41,824 nucleotides of DNA, from positions 1 to 41,824 of the forward strand of contig CAIWNX010000151.1 in the NCBI GenBank assembly GCA_903914175.1, read 5' to 3'. The DNA comes from an uncultured beta proteobacterium (GTDB taxonomy: Bacteria; Pseudomonadota; Gammaproteobacteria; Burkholderiales; Burkholderiaceae_C). The translations under genes were made by a program, and so were the position numbers. Under the pieces are notes generated by a model. It did no database searches. It saw nothing but the letters and a program-made list of their open reading frames with translations, and was not told the origin of the DNA. Position 1 is the stretch's first letter. Every line of letters starts with the position of its first letter. Shown in pieces: positions 34,372 to 41,824 of the stretch.

Positions 34372-35244
34372 TTACTTCAGCAGTCCGAGCAAATACTGTC
34401 CGTAGCCGTTTTTGGCCAGGGGTGCAGCAAGCTTTTGAATCTGTGCCGCATCAATCCACTTTTGTGCAAACGCGATCTCTTCCGGACAACTGACCTGCAG
34501 GCCCTGGCGTTTTTGCAGCGTGGCGATAAAACTGGCTGCTTCGAGCAGACTGTCGTGGGTTCCGGTATCGAGCCAGGCGTAACCACGACCCATGATTTCC
34601 ACGTTGAGTTCACCCTGCTCCAGGTAGCGCCGGTTGACATCGGTGATTTCCAATTCGCCGCGCTGCGAAGGCGCGATGTCGGCCGCAATGTCGCAGACCT
34701 GCCGGTCATAGAAATACAGGCCCGTCACAGCGTAGTTGCTCTTGGGCTGAAGCGGCTTTTCTTCAATGCTGATGGCGCGCTTATGCGCATCAAACGCCAC
34801 GACACCGTAGCGTTCGGGGTCTTGCACGTGGTAGGCAAAAACGGTTGCGCCACGGGTGCGATCGTTGGCGCTGGCCAATTGTTTAACCAAATCATGGCCA
34901 TAGAAAATGTTGTCCCCCAGCACCAGAGCACTGGGCTGAGCGGCGACGAAGTCGCGTCCGATGATGAATGCCTGGGCCAGGCCGTCTGGTGACGGCTGCA
35001 CCGCATAGGAGATGGACATGCCCCACTGGCTGCCGTCGCCCAGCAATTCGGCAAAGCGCGGCGTGTCTTGTGGCGTAGAGATGATCAACACCTCGCGAAT
35101 TCCGGCCAGCATCAGCGTGCTCAGCGGGTAATAAATCATGGGCTTGTCGTAGACCGGCATCAGTTGCTTGGAGACGGCCTGCGTCACCGGGTAAAGCCGG
35201 GTGCCGGAGCCGCCGGCCAGGATGATGCCTTTGCGTTGTGTCAT
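34372..35244 (-). CDS. rmlA: Glucose-1-phosphate thymidylyltransferase
   Basis: 290 residues, full length for RmlA. Signature [46 protein letters not shown] (metal Asp) and [17 protein letters not shown] are all present. It makes dTDP-glucose, the first step to dTDP-rhamnose. A 137-bp gap precedes it and holds a candidate regulator site (35315-35340), so it probably starts its own transcript running through rmlC, galE and the nucleotidyltransferase. Confidence 0.97.
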   Translation of the reverse strand: MTQRKGIILAGGSGTRLYPVTQAVSKQLMPVYDKPMIYYPLSTLMLAGIREVLIISTPQDTPRFAELLGDGSQWGMSISYAVQPSPDGLAQAFIIGRDFVAAQPSALVLGDNIFYGHDLVKQLASANDRTRGATVFAYHVQDPERYGVVAFDAHKRAISIEEKPLQPKSNYAVTGLYFYDRQVCDIAADIAPSQRGELEITDVNRRYLEQGELNVEIMGRGYAWLDTGTHDSLLEAASFIATLQKRQGLQVSCPEEIAFAQKWIDAAQIQKLAAPLAKNGYGQYLLGLLK

Positions 35245-35314
35245 GGATTGGTCCCTGCTGCGAGAGTCGGCAGGCGGTTGCGTGCCTGAACACCCGTAAC
35301 TTTAGGGACTTTCC

Positions 35315-35340
35315 GGAAAAGACTGTGGCAACTCTGTGTA
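35315..35340 (-). promoter_or_regulatory. Candidate regulator site D before rmlA
   Basis: Minus strand: TACACAG-N4-GCCACAG, CACA words exactly 11 bp apart, then TTTTCC inside the palindrome TTTCCGGAAA. It sits about 71-96 bases before the rmlA start. The word TGCCACAGTCT is shared with the region before the GumC-like gene. Confidence 0.45.
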
Positions 35341-35381
35341 CTTGGCGGCGTGGGGCCTGAGCCAACCCGGTCCGATTCGGG

Positions 35382-36428
35382 TCAGACCCCTGGTGCAAAC
35401 GAGGCCGTCAGGCCTTGCAGGCGCGCCATGTCGTCTTGCAGCGACTGCGGCAGTGGCAGATTGAAAAGGCGACACATTGTCGCAATCCGGTAGCGCCAAT
35501 CGTGGTGGCCCAGCGCGTGAAAAATGTTGCTGCGGCGCTGCTCGGCGAGGGTCTCGTTGCGCGACAACAGGTTGACCAATTCATCCGAAGCGGCCTGGGG
35601 ATCAGCCGAGAGTTCCAGCGTGGCCCCGGGCCAGAACAGCATCTCATCGGCCATGCGCGACACGGGACGCCGCCCAACCACGATGCAACCCGACAGCAGG
35701 GACTCAAGCCAGCGGCTGGTCACCATCATGGAGCGTGGTCGTTCGCCCTGCGGTTCCACGTAGAGATGAAAAGCCAGCGAGATGCGCGTGCGTTGCAGCA
35801 GTTTGAACAGCATGCCGCGCTCCAGTTGCACCTGCGGCCCGACCTGATTGCCCAGCGGCGAATGCAGGTACAGATAAGGCGAGCTTGCGGCATGGAAGCG
35901 CTTTGAAAAACAGGCTTGGTAACTCGGCGGCATGCGCCCGAAGCCGATCACATCAATGTCACGCTCGTTTTGCTGGCGCGGCACCCAGGTCAGGCAATCG
36001 GCGCCCTGATACAACTGATGAACGGCAATGCCGTAGCGAGACTTCGGAAAATCAAGGTCTTCGTGCGCGGTGACGGTGATGGCGTCAAAGAGGCTGGTTT
36101 CCTTGACGAATCCGGCCTGGAAATAGGAGTCCGTGACAAAGCCGTAAATCCTGCCAAACTTTTTGCGGCAGTCGGGGATGGCATTGATCAGGGCCAGATC
36201 ACCCGGGCCGCGCGCCACCACAATCAGCACATCGCCGCCGCGGGTCTGCAAAGATTCAAAGTGCACCTGATGCGGACGCAATTTGCGATTCAGCCACGGG
36301 CCCGGCACTTGCTTTGGCGAAAGCACTTCAGCGTCGAAATAGTGCAGCAGCAATTCAGCCAGTTCATCGATGGCAACCCAACCCGCGTGGGGCGATGCCA
36401 GGCCGGCATACAGTACGGATACTTTCAT
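35382..36428 (-). CDS. Glycosyltransferase-like protein (GT-B, CgeB/Glyco_trans_1_2-like)
   Basis: About 348 residues. It starts MKVSVLYAGLASPHAGW and has a two-lobed GT-B look. The C-terminal half contains RSMMVTSRWLESLLSGCIVVGRRPVSRMADEML, which resembles the donor-site region of the Glyco_trans_1_2/CgeB group, with weak similarity to classical family 4. ATG 36428 is chosen because it lies 4 bases after the response-regulator stop; the open frame continues into that gene. Being in one unit with a regulator is unusual. Possible role: a transferase acting on the polysaccharide; not certain. Confidence 0.7.
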   Translation of the reverse strand: MKVSVLYAGLASPHAGWVAIDELAELLLHYFDAEVLSPKQVPGPWLNRKLRPHQVHFESLQTRGGDVLIVVARGPGDLALINAIPDCRKKFGRIYGFVTDSYFQAGFVKETSLFDAITVTAHEDLDFPKSRYGIAVHQLYQGADCLTWVPRQQNERDIDVIGFGRMPPSYQACFSKRFHAASSPYLYLHSPLGNQVGPQVQLERGMLFKLLQRTRISLAFHLYVEPQGERPRSMMVTSRWLESLLSGCIVVGRRPVSRMADEMLFWPGATLELSADPQAASDELVNLLSRNETLAEQRRSNIFHALGHHDWRYRIATMCRLFNLPLPQSLQDDMARLQGLTASFAPGV

Positions 36429-36432
36429 AAGT

Positions 36433-37122
36433 TCAGGATGCCGCATCAACGCGGTCAAAGCGATAACCATAACCATAAATCGGTGTCAGTTTCCAGCCCT
36501 TGCTGCCATCGAGCAGCAGTTTCTTGCGCAAGCGGCTGACATGGGTATCCACGGTGCGGGTGTCAACCTCGGTATTGAGTCCCCAGATCTTGTTGAGCAG
36601 GTGATCCCTTGAGAGCAGCTTGCCGGGGTTTTGAAACAGGTACACCGACAAATCGAACTCTTTCTGCGTCAGTGTGATGGCTGCACCGTCGAGCGTCAGA
36701 CGGTGGCGCGCCACATCGACCTCAAAAGAACCCAGCCGCAATACGGGCAAGCCACCGGGTTTGACGCGACGTGCCACGTTTTCCAGACGCGCCAGCAACT
36801 CCATCGGTTTGGGCGGCTTCACAACGTAATCGTCCGCCCCCATCTTCAGGGCCGCAACAACCGTGGCCTCGTCGTCGCGCGCCGTCACCACCAGCACCGG
36901 AATGTCCCAGCCCAGGTTTTGCCGGACCCACTGCAACACGTCAGCGCCGGTGCCATCGGGCAGCATCCAGTCAATCAGCAGCAGGTCGAATCGCTCTTTC
37001 TTGGCACCTTCGATGAATTCTGCGGCCATGCCGAAGCCGCGACTTGTGTGCTGCCCGCTACCGAGCCACAGCTCAAGCAGAGCGCGCTGATCAGCGTCGT
37101 CTTCAAGTATTGCAATGTGCAT
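36433..37122 (-). CDS. OmpR/PhoB-family response regulator
   Basis: 229 residues. The receiver domain has the acidic pair in ILEDDADQ, acceptor Asp in LLLIDWMLPDG, Thr in VVTARDDE and Lys in DYVVKPPKP. A winged-helix output domain follows, with VDTRTVDTHVSRLRKKL as recognition region and LTPIYGYGYRF as wing. It binds DNA, typically as a dimer on direct repeats spaced 11 bp apart. No histidine kinase gene is adjacent, so it is an orphan. ATG 37122 (MHIAILED) fits the domain start better than an earlier in-frame start at 37140. It is the only DNA-binding regulator in the locus and is co-transcribed with a glycosyltransferase gene. Confidence 0.94.
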   Translation of the reverse strand: MHIAILEDDADQRALLELWLGSGQHTSRGFGMAAEFIEGAKKERFDLLLIDWMLPDGTGADVLQWVRQNLGWDIPVLVVTARDDEATVVAALKMGADDYVVKPPKPMELLARLENVARRVKPGGLPVLRLGSFEVDVARHRLTLDGAAITLTQKEFDLSVYLFQNPGKLLSRDHLLNKIWGLNTEVDTRTVDTHVSRLRKKLLLDGSKGWKLTPIYGYGYRFDRVDAAS

Positions 37123-37171
37123 CGGACACCTTGATAGCAAGCATGCGGGCAGTTTACTCTCGGGTCGCCAT

Positions 37172-37185
37172 GGTAATCTGTTACC
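37172..37185. promoter_or_regulatory. Inverted repeat GGTAA-N4-TTACC between divergent genes
   Basis: A perfect 5-bp-arm palindrome lies about 50 bases before the response-regulator start, in the 166-bp region shared with the thioesterase gene. It could be an operator for either promoter. No clear -35/-10 pair was found. Confidence 0.3.
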
Positions 37186-37288
37186 CGTTGAAAACTGAAC
37201 TCTGGCAATCCGGACTCGTGCATGGTCGGCAAGTTCGGATACCGTTCGCTCCGTGGGAGTTAAGTTGCCATCATGACAGGAGTTTAAG

Positions 37289-38104
37289 TTGACCCATCCC
37301 GTAGAACCAATGCCGTCCAGCGCTTACGCGTTACTCGACAGCGGCGCCTATCGTTCCAGCATCCTGACACGCGGACCTTGGCACCGTGAGCACCAGCACG
37401 CTGGCCCGCCCATCGCGCTGGTGTGCCGCGCCATTGAACACGCCGGGGCGGCGCATGGGCTGAGCCACATGGCACGACTCACCGCCAACCTGTTTCGGCC
37501 GGTGCCAATCAGCGAACTCTCGATCGATGTCGTAACCGACTATGCCGGTCGCAACGCGGGCCATTTCTCGGCGCGCTTGATGGCCCGCGATAAGGAGGTC
37601 GCGCGCTTCACGGCACTGATGCTGCGTGAAAACGATGTGCCAATTCCAGACGATCTGCCGGGCCATCCATTGTCATTGACACCGCGCGGTCCGGCAAATT
37701 CGCCCGAGGCTTTCTTCCCCTTTGCCGGCAAGCATGTGGGCTACGCCGACCTGGTCGAAACTCGGGTCGCAAAGGGCCAGCTCTTCAAGGGCCCCAGTGC
37801 CATCTGGTTTCGCTTGCGCCATCCACTGCTTGACGGTGAATCGCCCAGTGTCTACCAACGCATCGCAGTCGCCGCCGATTCCGGCAATGGCATTAGCGCG
37901 ATTCTTGATTTGGAACGATACGTCTTTGTCAACTCGGATCTGACCATCAATCTGCTGCGCCGGCCCCAGGGTGAATGGATCTGCCTTGATGCGCGCACAC
38001 TCCTGGGTCCGAGCGGTTGCGGCCTCGCTGAATCGACGCTCTACGATATTCACGGTCTCGTTGGGCGGGCTACGCAAAGCCTTACGGTAAGCCGCCGTGA
38101 ATGA
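37289..38104 (+). CDS. Acyl-CoA thioesterase-like protein (double hot-dog, TesB-like)
   Basis: 271 residues. The N-terminal hot-dog half has GPWHREHQHAGPPIALVCRAIEHA and the helix-strand pattern of the thioesterase-like superfamily (4HBT_3/TesB-type). The second half includes GPSAIWFRLRHPLLDGE and ERYVFVNSDLTINLLRRPQGEWI. It should cleave a CoA thioester; the chain length is unknown. The start is TTG 37289, supported by AGGAG 6 bases upstream; an ATG seven codons later is the alternative. It is transcribed divergently from the response regulator and ends 5 bases before convergent aroD, and is probably not part of the polysaccharide locus. Confidence 0.85.
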   Translation: MTHPVEPMPSSAYALLDSGAYRSSILTRGPWHREHQHAGPPIALVCRAIEHAGAAHGLSHMARLTANLFRPVPISELSIDVVTDYAGRNAGHFSARLMARDKEVARFTALMLRENDVPIPDDLPGHPLSLTPRGPANSPEAFFPFAGKHVGYADLVETRVAKGQLFKGPSAIWFRLRHPLLDGESPSVYQRIAVAADSGNGISAILDLERYVFVNSDLTINLLRRPQGEWICLDARTLLGPSGCGLAESTLYDIHGLVGRATQSLTVSRRE

Positions 38105-38109
38105 GTTGA

Positions 38110-38901
38110 TTACTTCGTGCCTTCGATGGATTTTTGCAAAATCGCGAGCACGGTGTTGAGGTCTTCGATCGGCACCTGACCTGGGGCCGAGCTGCTGGCG
38201 CCGACCGCAAAGGTCAGTGCCGAGCCAAAGGTCCAGCCGAACAATCGTGTCAGCGCGCCATAGGGGCCCATTGACATGCTGATCAAAGGAATACGCTGCT
38301 TCTGACTGGCCGACAGCGTGGCGGTCAGCAGCGTCAGCACGTCTTCCAGATTGCGCGGCATGACGGCGACCTTGGCCACATCGGCGCCAAGTTGTTCAGC
38401 TTGCAGAAAACGCTGGCTCAGTGTTTCCGGATTCGGTGTGAACGCGAAGTTGTGGAAGGACAGGATCAACTTGATGTCATTGGTTTTCGCCGCTTCGCGC
38501 ACCTGCACGATGTGCGCCGGGTCGTTGCTCATTTCAAAGTCAATCAGGTCGATCTGGCGGCTCTGGCACACGGCTTGGTACAGCGCAATCACCTGCTCCT
38601 CCGACAGCGCAATCTTCTGGCCACCTTCGCGGATCGAGCGCCGTGTGAAGAGCAAGGGCACGCTGCCTGCGAGCGCCTTGATGGCGCTGGCCACGCTGAT
38701 CACGTCGCTTGTGCTGGTGATGCCTTCAAAGTAGTCAACGCGCCACTCCAAAACGTCTGGCTTCTTCAGCAGCACGACGCCCACTTCGCTCAGAATCTGC
38801 TCGCGGGTATGGCCGACCAGTGGCGTACAGATGAGCGGGAACTTACCCCCCGCCACCGGTTTGCCGCGCAGTTCAATGCCCTTGGCTGTTTGCATGTTCA
38901 C
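38110..38901 (-). CDS. aroD: Type I 3-dehydroquinate dehydratase
   Basis: 263 residues, a normal length for the type I enzyme. Active-site residues are seen in order: Glu in VLEWRVDYF, His in LSFHNFAFTP, and the Schiff-base Lys in DVAKVAVMPR. C-terminal SMSMGPYGALTRLFGWTFGSALTFA is typical. It converts 3-dehydroquinate to 3-dehydroshikimate in the shikimate pathway. No other aro gene is adjacent. The 250 bp upstream to the tRNA contain the tRNA terminator hairpin but no further gene. Confidence 0.95.
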   Translation of the reverse strand: MNMQTAKGIELRGKPVAGGKFPLICTPLVGHTREQILSEVGVVLLKKPDVLEWRVDYFEGITSTSDVISVASAIKALAGSVPLLFTRRSIREGGQKIALSEEQVIALYQAVCQSRQIDLIDFEMSNDPAHIVQVREAAKTNDIKLILSFHNFAFTPNPETLSQRFLQAEQLGADVAKVAVMPRNLEDVLTLLTATLSASQKQRIPLISMSMGPYGALTRLFGWTFGSALTFAVGASSSAPGQVPIEDLNTVLAILQKSIEGTK

Positions 38902-39094
38902 GTCTTTCTGAAATAAAAATGGCTTGCTCTCGCCTCAGCGGTACAGGCAAGCACTTTACGGCATCGTCATGCGGATCAGTAAGCGCTTTCCATGTCGGCT
39001 GCGGTAAAGCTGCCGTCTTCCAGTGCCAGATCATAGAACGAGCAAAACAGTTGATTTTCAGAAGCTGCAATTTCGTGACCAAAGAGTGGGCGCA

Positions 39095-39130
39095 AAGCAA
39101 AACGCCAACTCGAAAGTTGGCGTTTTGCTT
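39095..39130 (-). terminator. Rho-independent terminator after tRNA-fMet
   Basis: A perfect 16-bp stem with a 4-base loop (TTCG on the minus strand). The 3' arm runs GGCGTTTTGCTT on the minus strand, so the U-run is at the arm end. It lies 22 bases after the tRNA. The A-run on the other arm means it could also stop plus-strand transcription. Confidence 0.85.
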
Positions 39131-39152
39131 ACGGATTTAGCTCCGTATCGAT

Positions 39153-39229
<77 letters not shown>

Positions 39230-39239
39230 GTATGCGTGT

Positions 39240-39245
39240 ATTGTA
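39240..39245 (-). promoter_or_regulatory. Possible -10 box for tRNA-fMet
   Basis: TACAAT on the minus strand sits 11-16 bases before the tRNA 5' end, just after the rplQ stop. No matching -35 was found at normal spacing, so this may not be a real promoter. Confidence 0.25.
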
Positions 39246-39250
39246 CCCGA

Positions 39251-39649
39251 TCAGGTGCTGGCGATCTCTTGTGCAGGCTGCTCTGCATCGACGGGACGAT
39301 CAACAAATTCGACCAGTGCCATGGGCGCATTGTCACCAACGCGGAAGCCCATTTTCAGGATGCGGGTGTAGCCGCCCGGACGGGACTTGAAACGCGGGCC
39401 GAGTTCATTGAACAGCTTGGTGACGCTGTCGCGATCACGCAGGCGGTCGAATGCCAGACGACGATTGGCAACCGTGGCTTCCTTGGCCAGGGTGATCATC
39501 GGTTCGATGACGCGACGCAGTTCCTTGGCCTTTGGCAAGGTGGTCTTGATCACTTCGTGCGCGATGATGGAGTTCATCATGTTGCGCAGCATCGCCAAAC
39601 GATGCGAGGTGGTGCGATTGAGTTTACGTAGTCCGTGTCCGTGACGCAT
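39251..39649 (-). CDS. rplQ: 50S ribosomal protein L17
   Basis: 132 residues. [24 protein letters not shown] is the invariant L17 start, and [19 protein letters not shown] and [26 protein letters not shown] follow. It is a large-subunit protein at the end of the alpha operon, 81 bp after rpoA on the same strand. Confidence 0.98.
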   Translation of the reverse strand: MRHGHGLRKLNRTTSHRLAMLRNMMNSIIAHEVIKTTLPKAKELRRVIEPMITLAKEATVANRRLAFDRLRDRDSVTKLFNELGPRFKSRPGGYTRILKMGFRVGDNAPMALVEFVDRPVDAEQPAQEIAST

Positions 39650-39730
39650 GGTGCTTTCCTTTGCTTGTATTGCAGGCAGCCGTATCAGGTACTGCCCGTT
39701 GCGTTGAGCCCCTTTTCAGGGCTCAAAAAA

Positions 39731-40720
39731 TTAACGCTTTTCGAGGGCTGCTGGCGGCCAGCTTTCGAGCTTCATGCCCAAAGTCAGACCACGGGAAGCC
39801 AGCACTTCCTTGATTTCGTTGAGTGACTTGCGGCCCAGATTCGGAGTCTTCAACAACTCGTTTTCTGTGCGCTGAATCAGGTCACCGATGTAGTAAATGT
39901 TTTCCGCCTTCAGGCAGTTGGCAGAACGAACCGTCAACTCGAGCTCGTCGACCGGGCGCAGCAGGATCGGATCGAACTGCGTGCTGCCGCGAGGAGCTGG
40001 CGCATCGAATGCAGCAAGTTCGCTGCCTTCGAGCTGGGCAAACACGGCCAGTTGCTCAACCAGGATGCGGGCCGAAGCGCGCACGGCGTCTTCAGCCGAG
40101 ATGGCGCCGTTGGTTTCGATGTCTACGACCAGCTTGTCAAGGTCGGTGCGCTGCTCAACGCGGGCGCTTTCAACCGTGTAGCTGACGCGCTTGACCGGCG
40201 AAAAAGAGGCGTCAAGGACGATTCGGCCAATGGACTTGGTCGGCTCATCGCCATAGCGGCGCATGGTACCGGGCACATAGCCACGGCCTTTTTCAACCTT
40301 GATCTGCATGTCGAGCTTGCCGCCCTGCGAGAGGTTGGCAATGACGTGATCGGGGTTGATGATTTCAACGTCGTGCGGCGTTTGAATATCGCTTGCAGTG
40401 ACAGCGCCTTCACCGTCCTTGCGCAGGCTCAGCGTCACTTCTTCACGGTTGTGAAGCTTGAACACCACGCCCTTGAGATTGAGAAGGATGTTGACAACAT
40501 CTTCCTGAACGCCATCAATCGACGAGTACTCGTGCAGAACGCCGGCGATCGTCACTTCAGTCGCGGCGTAGCCGGGCATCGAGGACAACAAGACGCGACG
40601 CAGGGCGTTGCCAAGCGTATGGCCGTAGCCTCGCTCGAACGGCTCCAGCGCAACTTTGGCGCGATTCGCACCAAGCTGCTCAACATTAATGGCTTTGGGT
40701 TTCAATAGACTATTTTGCAT
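39731..40720 (-). CDS. rpoA: RNA polymerase subunit alpha
   Basis: 329 residues, full length. The N-terminal assembly domain ([23 protein letters not shown]) is followed by a linker and the C-terminal DNA-contacting domain ([48 protein letters not shown]). It is the dimerising core subunit and binds UP elements and activators. A 115-bp gap separates it from rpsD; the gap holds no gene. Confidence 0.98.
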   Translation of the reverse strand: MQNSLLKPKAINVEQLGANRAKVALEPFERGYGHTLGNALRRVLLSSMPGYAATEVTIAGVLHEYSSIDGVQEDVVNILLNLKGVVFKLHNREEVTLSLRKDGEGAVTASDIQTPHDVEIINPDHVIANLSQGGKLDMQIKVEKGRGYVPGTMRRYGDEPTKSIGRIVLDASFSPVKRVSYTVESARVEQRTDLDKLVVDIETNGAISAEDAVRASARILVEQLAVFAQLEGSELAAFDAPAPRGSTQFDPILLRPVDELELTVRSANCLKAENIYYIGDLIQRTENELLKTPNLGRKSLNEIKEVLASRGLTLGMKLESWPPAALEKR

Positions 40721-40835
40721 GCGGACTTCCTCTCAATACCCCCGGCTCGTTACACCGGTAAGGCTGACGAAGCACCTGAAGCGCAGCGCCTGCACCTCAG
40801 GAACGATTTCTAACGAAAAATACGACTAAATCTTA

Positions 40836-41459
40836 TTAACGCGAATACAACTCAACGATCAGCGATTCATTGACGTCAGCGGCGAACTGGACACGATCAG
40901 GCGTTGCCTTGAACGTACCTTCAGCCTTTTCGATATTCACTTCAACCCAGCTTGGCATGCCAACTTGTTGGGCCAGTTGCAGGGCTTCAACCACACGGTT
41001 CTGCTTCTTCGACTTGTCGCGAACTGCGACGATGTCGCCAGCCTTGACCATGAAGGACGGAATGTTGACGGACTTGCCGTTCACCGTCATCGCCTTATGG
41101 GAAACCAGCTGACGTGCTTCAGCACGTGTCGAGCCGAAACCCATGCGGTAAACCACATTGTCAAAACGCGATTCCAGAATCGTCAGCAGATTGGCGCCGG
41201 TGTTGCCCTTGCGGCTGTCAGCCTGCTCAAAGTAGCGGCGGAACTGCTTCTCCAAAACGCCATACATGCGCTTGACTTTTTGCTTCTCGCGCAGTTGCAG
41301 ACCGTAATCCGAGGTACGGGCACCCGAGGTGCGGCCGTGCTGACCGGGTTTGGAGTCGAACTTGGCCTTGTCACCAATCGAGCGGCGGGCGCTCTTGAGG
41401 AACAGGTCCGTGCCTTCACGGCGGGATAATTTGGCCTTGGGGCCTAGATAGCGTGCCAC
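40836..41459 (-). CDS. rpsD: 30S ribosomal protein S4
   Basis: 207 residues, the betaproteobacterial length. The start is GTG 41459, giving the conserved [20 protein letters not shown], with AGGAAG 5 bases upstream; a longer frame to 41486 is not supported. Motifs: [18 protein letters not shown] and the S4 RNA-binding domain ([31 protein letters not shown]). In other bacteria S4 represses the alpha operon by binding its leader; that leader is outside this window. Confidence 0.97.
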   Translation of the reverse strand: MARYLGPKAKLSRREGTDLFLKSARRSIGDKAKFDSKPGQHGRTSGARTSDYGLQLREKQKVKRMYGVLEKQFRRYFEQADSRKGNTGANLLTILESRFDNVVYRMGFGSTRAEARQLVSHKAMTVNGKSVNIPSFMVKAGDIVAVRDKSKKQNRVVEALQLAQQVGMPSWVEVNIEKAEGTFKATPDRVQFAADVNESLIVELYSR

Positions 41460-41542
41460 TTGAACTTCCTTTATGTCATCTGCCACACGATAGTGTGGGA
41501 GCCACCGGCGCGAGACCAGTGGCGGTGGGCTTGTTTAGAAAA

Positions 41543-41824
41543 TTAGATACGACGACGTTTTTGTGGCCGGCAGCCGTTGTGCGGCACCGGTGTCACGTCA
41601 GCGATCATATTGATGCGGATACCAAGCGCGGCAAGAGCGCGAACCGAGGATTCACGGCCGGGGCCGGGTCCCTTGATTTCAACGTCAAGATTCTTGATAC
41701 CCTGTTCAATGGCAGCACGACCCGCGACTTCCGAAGCCACCTGGGCTGCGAACGGCGTGGACTTGCGGGAGCCCTTGAATCCTTGTCCACCCGACGAAGC
41801 CCATGACAAGGCATTGCCCTGGCG
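41543..41824 (-). CDS. rpsK: 30S ribosomal protein S11, 5'-truncated by window edge
   Basis: The frame runs off the right edge, so the N-terminus is missing. Visible sequence includes [49 protein letters not shown] and the C-terminal end [18 protein letters not shown], all standard S11. It lies 83 bp before rpsD in the usual order. Confidence 0.97.
   Translation of the reverse strand, partial: RQGNALSWASSGGQGFKGSRKSTPFAAQVASEVAGRAAIEQGIKNLDVEIKGPGPGRESSVRALAALGIRINMIADVTPVPHNGCRPQKRRRI

Overview
The window is GC-rich chromosomal DNA from a betaproteobacterium, most likely order Burkholderiales (Comamonadaceae-like). The evidence is the rpsK-rpsD-rpoA-rplQ order at the right end, the closeness of those proteins to betaproteobacterial versions, and the style of the signalling and polysaccharide genes. 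No transposase, integrase, phage gene or CRISPR array was seen. This placement rests on protein appearance only.

Layout. (1) 1-6555, plus strand: a signalling block. A hybrid histidine kinase (5' end outside the window), a CheY-like receiver and an HPt protein form a phosphorelay. They are followed by a partner-switching set: a STAS anti-sigma antagonist, a periplasmic solute-binding protein, and a membrane Cache-PAS-PAS-PP2C-HATPase protein. (2) 6750-37122: a roughly 30-kb exopolysaccharide locus. It holds eight glycosyltransferase or glycosyltransferase-like genes, two membrane acyltransferases, a hexapeptide acetyltransferase, a Wzx-type flippase, a Wzy-type polymerase, a GumC/Wzc-type chain-length protein, a Wza-type export lipoprotein, a methyltransferase-like protein, a 2-oxoglutarate oxygenase, nucleotide-sugar genes (nucleotidyltransferase, galE, rmlC, rmlA) and an OmpR-type response regulator. 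(3) 37289-38901: a hot-dog thioesterase and aroD. (4) 39095-41824, minus strand: the alpha ribosomal operon followed by an initiator tRNA-Met and a strong hairpin terminator.

How the parts may work together. Sugars are activated by RmlA, GalE and the nucleotidyltransferase and assembled on a lipid carrier by the glycosyltransferases. The repeat unit is then modified, flipped by Wzx, polymerised by Wzy, and exported through the GumC-like and Wza-like proteins. A lipoprotein that looks like a clan-A glycosidase may trim or bind the polymer. The most unusual part is 10500-15121: an FkbH-type HAD enzyme fused to an acyl carrier protein and a thioesterase, followed by a glycosyltransferase and a 4'-phosphopantetheinyl transferase. 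It looks like a self-contained carrier-protein route for loading a small acid, such as a glyceryl group, and passing it to the polysaccharide.

Regulation. Several transcription units of the locus share an upstream sequence in which CACA-type half-sites repeat at 11-bp spacing, usually followed by TTTTCC. This is the geometry expected for an OmpR/PhoB-family regulator, and one is encoded in the locus (36433-37122). A paired inverted 26-bp repeat occurs twice (2185-2253 and 15138-15218), and one copy supplies the stop codon of the HPt gene.
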